DNA of 6,826 nucleotides from contig JBBRHH010000343.1 of NCBI GenBank assembly GCA_038222915.1, positions 1 to 6,826 on the forward strand, given 5' to 3'. A program made the position numbers and the translations under genes. This document shows positions 5,038 to 6,826 of the stretch, one piece after another. The DNA is from JBBRHH01 sp038222915. GTDB lineage: Bacteria; Planctomycetota; Phycisphaerae; Tepidisphaerales; Tepidisphaeraceae. Position 1 is the stretch's first letter. Each line of letters starts with the position of its first letter. The notes under the pieces are model-generated. The model was not told the origin of the DNA. It worked only from the letters and a program-made list of their open reading frames with translations, and did not search any database.

Positions 5038-6651
5038 ATGATGAAAATCGGCTTGATCACCCGCCCTTTAAACTGCTTGCGCGTTTGTGCGATTTTGGCC
5101 TCTTTGGGCGCACTTCTGCTTGGAAATTCCGGTTGCAACACCGGGCCGCGCGTGCTGGCGGCGGACGAGCAGCGGGTGATTGACCGGAAGTGGGTGGAGT
5201 ATCCGAGCGGGACGGAGCTTCGGCCTTATATCGCGGGGCTGACTTCGCCGACTGGAATCACCTTTGATTCAAACGGATCGATTCTGATTGCGGAGTCCGG
5301 CGCGGATGAGACTTCGCCGCGGATCTTTGGATTCACGCGCGAGGGGAAGTACTTTGACGTCTATCCCAAGACTCGGAAATTTCCCTTTGTCGGCGCGAGC
5401 GATTTTGAAATTTTCGGGCCTATTGGCGGAATGGTTGCGGCGCATGGAAAGATTTATGTGACGCATCGGGACGCGAGCGGCGGCGGCGTTATTACGGCGC
5501 TGGATTATGATGGCGGGCACAAGACGCTGGTGGGCGATCTGCCGGCGCGGGGCGATCATTCGGTAACGGACATTGCGGTTACGCCGGATGGGCGGCTGGT
5601 TTTTGGAATGGGGTCGGCGACGAATTCGGGTGTGGTGGGGCTCGATAATATGTCCTGGCTTCGCGCCAGTCACAATGTGTGCGATCAGGTGTGGACAGAT
5701 CAATCGGGCGGGAACCATGCTGTTTATCTGCTGGGGTGGCGATTCAATACCACCAATCCTTTCGCCGGGTTGTTTGGCGGCGGCGAAATCGCGGTAACTG
5801 CGCCGTTTCAGACATTTGGCCAGAGCATTGATATTCGGATACCGCGGGCGGTGAATGGTAAGCCCAACGCCGCGGTGTTTTCGATCGATCCTGAGGGTGG
5901 CGATCTGCAGGTGGAAGCGCATGGCGTGCGCTATCCGACCGGGCTGGCTTTCAATGATTACGGCGCGCTGTACATGACCAATCAGGGGATGAAACTGCGC
6001 GGGACACGGCCGGTAAAGGACGATCCGGATGTGCTGCTGAAGGTGGTGCATGGACAGTGGTATGGGTGGCCTGACTTTTCGGCGAACCTGGTGCCGATTC
6101 AGGAGGCCAGGTTTCAGCCGCCGATGGAGATGCTGATCAAGAGCGGATATCGGGAGCTGTCGTTTCTGGTGGATCATGGACGAAGTGATTTGACGCCGCC
6201 GGCGCGTCGGCAGCAGAATTTGCTGGCGGCGGAATTTCAGCCGCTGGCGGGGGCGTCGAAGCTGGCGTTTTTGCCGGGGTCGGGGCCGTTGAGCGGGTTG
6301 CGGCAGAATCGCAATGCGGCGGTGGTGGCGTTGAGCGGCGATCGTTCGCCGTGGGATTCGGGCGGGCAAAAACTGGTGGGGCCGATTGGATATAAGCTGG
6401 CGCTGGTGAACGTGGACAATGGGCAGGTCGAGGATTTTATCCGCAATACGCAGATTGGTCCGGCCAGCCGGCATGTCGACGACGTGCACGGCCTGGAGCG
6501 TCCGATCGATGTGAAGTTTGGACCGGACGGGGCGATGTATATTCTGGACTTTGGGCAGATGGAGATGCGCGGGGACCATGAGCGCATTGCACCACGGACC
6601 GGACGGGTGTTCCGGTTGGCCGGCGCGGCGGCGCCAACAACCAATAAATGA
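5038..6651 (+). CDS. Exported sorbosone/PQQ-type sugar dehydrogenase-like beta-propeller (537 aa)
   Basis: Probably a soluble-glucose/L-sorbosone dehydrogenase-like six-bladed propeller that oxidises a sugar outside the cytoplasm using PQQ; the exact substrate is unknown. From ATG 5038 the N-terminus is a signal peptide: Lys3, Arg9 and Arg15, then a hydrophobic core (16-28) and GNSGC ending at Cys33. That is a lipoprotein-like cleavage site, but Asn at -3 is atypical. Propeller motifs in order: SPTGITFDSNGSILIAES (70-87), HSVTDIAVTPDGRLVFGMGS (174-193) with His174 where these enzymes have the catalytic histidine, GVRYPTGLAF (296-305) with Arg298 in the substrate-arginine position, YGWPDF (342-347), KLAFLPGSG (408-416) and RPIDVKFGPDGAMYILDFG (488-506). 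No CxxCH heme site is present, so any cytochrome partner would be separate. It follows mdh by 47 bases and may be read from the same transcript. PQQ use is family inference; catalysis is unproven. Confidence 0.85.
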   Translation: MMKIGLITRPLNCLRVCAILASLGALLLGNSGCNTGPRVLAADEQRVIDRKWVEYPSGTELRPYIAGLTSPTGITFDSNGSILIAESGADETSPRIFGFTREGKYFDVYPKTRKFPFVGASDFEIFGPIGGMVAAHGKIYVTHRDASGGGVITALDYDGGHKTLVGDLPARGDHSVTDIAVTPDGRLVFGMGSATNSGVVGLDNMSWLRASHNVCDQVWTDQSGGNHAVYLLGWRFNTTNPFAGLFGGGEIAVTAPFQTFGQSIDIRIPRAVNGKPNAAVFSIDPEGGDLQVEAHGVRYPTGLAFNDYGALYMTNQGMKLRGTRPVKDDPDVLLKVVHGQWYGWPDFSANLVPIQEARFQPPMEMLIKSGYRELSFLVDHGRSDLTPPARRQQNLLAAEFQPLAGASKLAFLPGSGPLSGLRQNRNAAVVALSGDRSPWDSGGQKLVGPIGYKLALVNVDNGQVEDFIRNTQIGPASRHVDDVHGLERPIDVKFGPDGAMYILDFGQMEMRGDHERIAPRTGRVFRLAGAAAPTTNK

Positions 6652-6664
6652 TTGACGTGGAGGC

Positions 6665-6692
6665 GGCCCTTTCGACAGGCTTAGGACGGGCC
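6665..6692 (+). repeat. Diverged copy of a dispersed palindromic repeat, possible terminator
   Basis: The core at 6671-6690 reads TTCGACAGGCTTAGGACGGG, a variant of the CTTCGACAAGCTCAGGAC repeat scattered through many environmental bacterial genomes, which yields spurious 'LSLSKG' peptides when translated (from memory). GGCCC (6665-6669) pairs with GGGCC (6688-6692), and after one mismatch TTC (6671-6673) pairs with GGA (6684-6686) with one wobble. It lies 14 bases after the propeller stop, where it could end transcription or shield the mRNA end, though no T-run follows. Confidence 0.5.
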
Positions 6693-6733
6693 GATGTAGC
6701 TCATGGGCGGATTCACGTACCGAGGGCTGCGTC

Positions 6734-6826
6734 ATGTTCTTTTTGGGTCGTCCAGCAAACCATGCGCGGATGCGCACCCGGCGGCGTCATGCGTGGATGA
6801 CTTGCGTGGCGATGGTGACGGGCCTG
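6734..6826 (+). CDS. 5' end of an unidentified rightward gene (partial)
   Basis: The ATG at 6734 has GAGGG (6722-6726) seven bases upstream and the frame is open to the right edge, 31 codons. The peptide starts MFFLGRPANHARMRTRRRHA and then turns more hydrophobic (WMTCVAMVTGL). A second in-frame Met at residue 12 would place RTRRR directly before the hydrophobic stretch, the shape of a signal peptide or first membrane helix with a cleavage region still to come. So an exported or membrane protein is likely, but no family can be named. The start could be either Met; the first has the better ribosome binding site. Confidence 0.4.
   Translation, partial: MFFLGRPANHARMRTRRRHAWMTCVAMVTGL

Noticed and set aside
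6688..6730. tRNA-like start GGGCCGATGTAGCTCA
   Set aside because: No matching D-stem, anticodon stem, TTCGA arm or 3' acceptor strand follows.
5269..6777. Minus-strand 502-codon frame opposite the propeller gene
   Set aside because: Antisense shadow of a well-supported gene; its 'LSLSKG' peptide comes from the dispersed repeat.
1..6826. CRISPR array, insertion sequence, phage or defence system
   Set aside because: No spaced identical repeats, transposase, integrase or nuclease motifs seen on either strand.

Overview
The window looks like chromosomal DNA from a GC-rich bacterium, most likely a Planctomycetota member (Phycisphaerae-like). This is inferred from the paired 'CxxC-x-YNL ... CPECGTPV' zinc-ribbon membrane proteins, a family style I associate with that phylum, together with G-ending codon use and weak or absent Shine-Dalgarno sequences in several genes. 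No CRISPR array, transposase, rRNA or convincing tRNA was seen.

Layout. The first 36 bases are the start of a leftward gene with a strong ribosome binding site. Bases 37 to about 725 hold no convincing gene: only short mutually overlapping frames, a 20-bp-spaced direct repeat and small palindromes. About 726-1160 looks like the decayed C-terminal part of a DUF3326-type protein, broken by stops and by a one-base shift at a six-G tract. Its last frame runs without a stop into the next gene.

Bases 1217-3931 hold a tight rightward three-gene set: two tandem paralogous zinc-ribbon/multi-pass membrane proteins (293 and 290 aa) and a membrane-anchored alpha/beta hydrolase (313 aa) whose ATG directly follows the stop of the second paralog. 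A good sigma70-like promoter (TTGACA, 17 bp, TTTGAT) lies just before the first of them. After a 123-base gap with its own possible promoter come malate dehydrogenase (311 aa) and, 47 bases later, an exported six-bladed beta-propeller of the sorbosone/PQQ sugar dehydrogenase type (537 aa). Past it is a diverged copy of a dispersed palindromic repeat, then the start of another rightward gene cut by the right edge.

How they fit. The two zinc-ribbon proteins and the hydrolase are probably co-expressed and may act together at a membrane, but their substrate is unknown. Malate dehydrogenase is ordinary central metabolism. The propeller protein is probably a periplasmic or surface sugar-oxidising enzyme; its link to mdh is only positional. 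The least explained parts are the tandem zinc-ribbon pair and the decayed DUF3326 locus in front of it.
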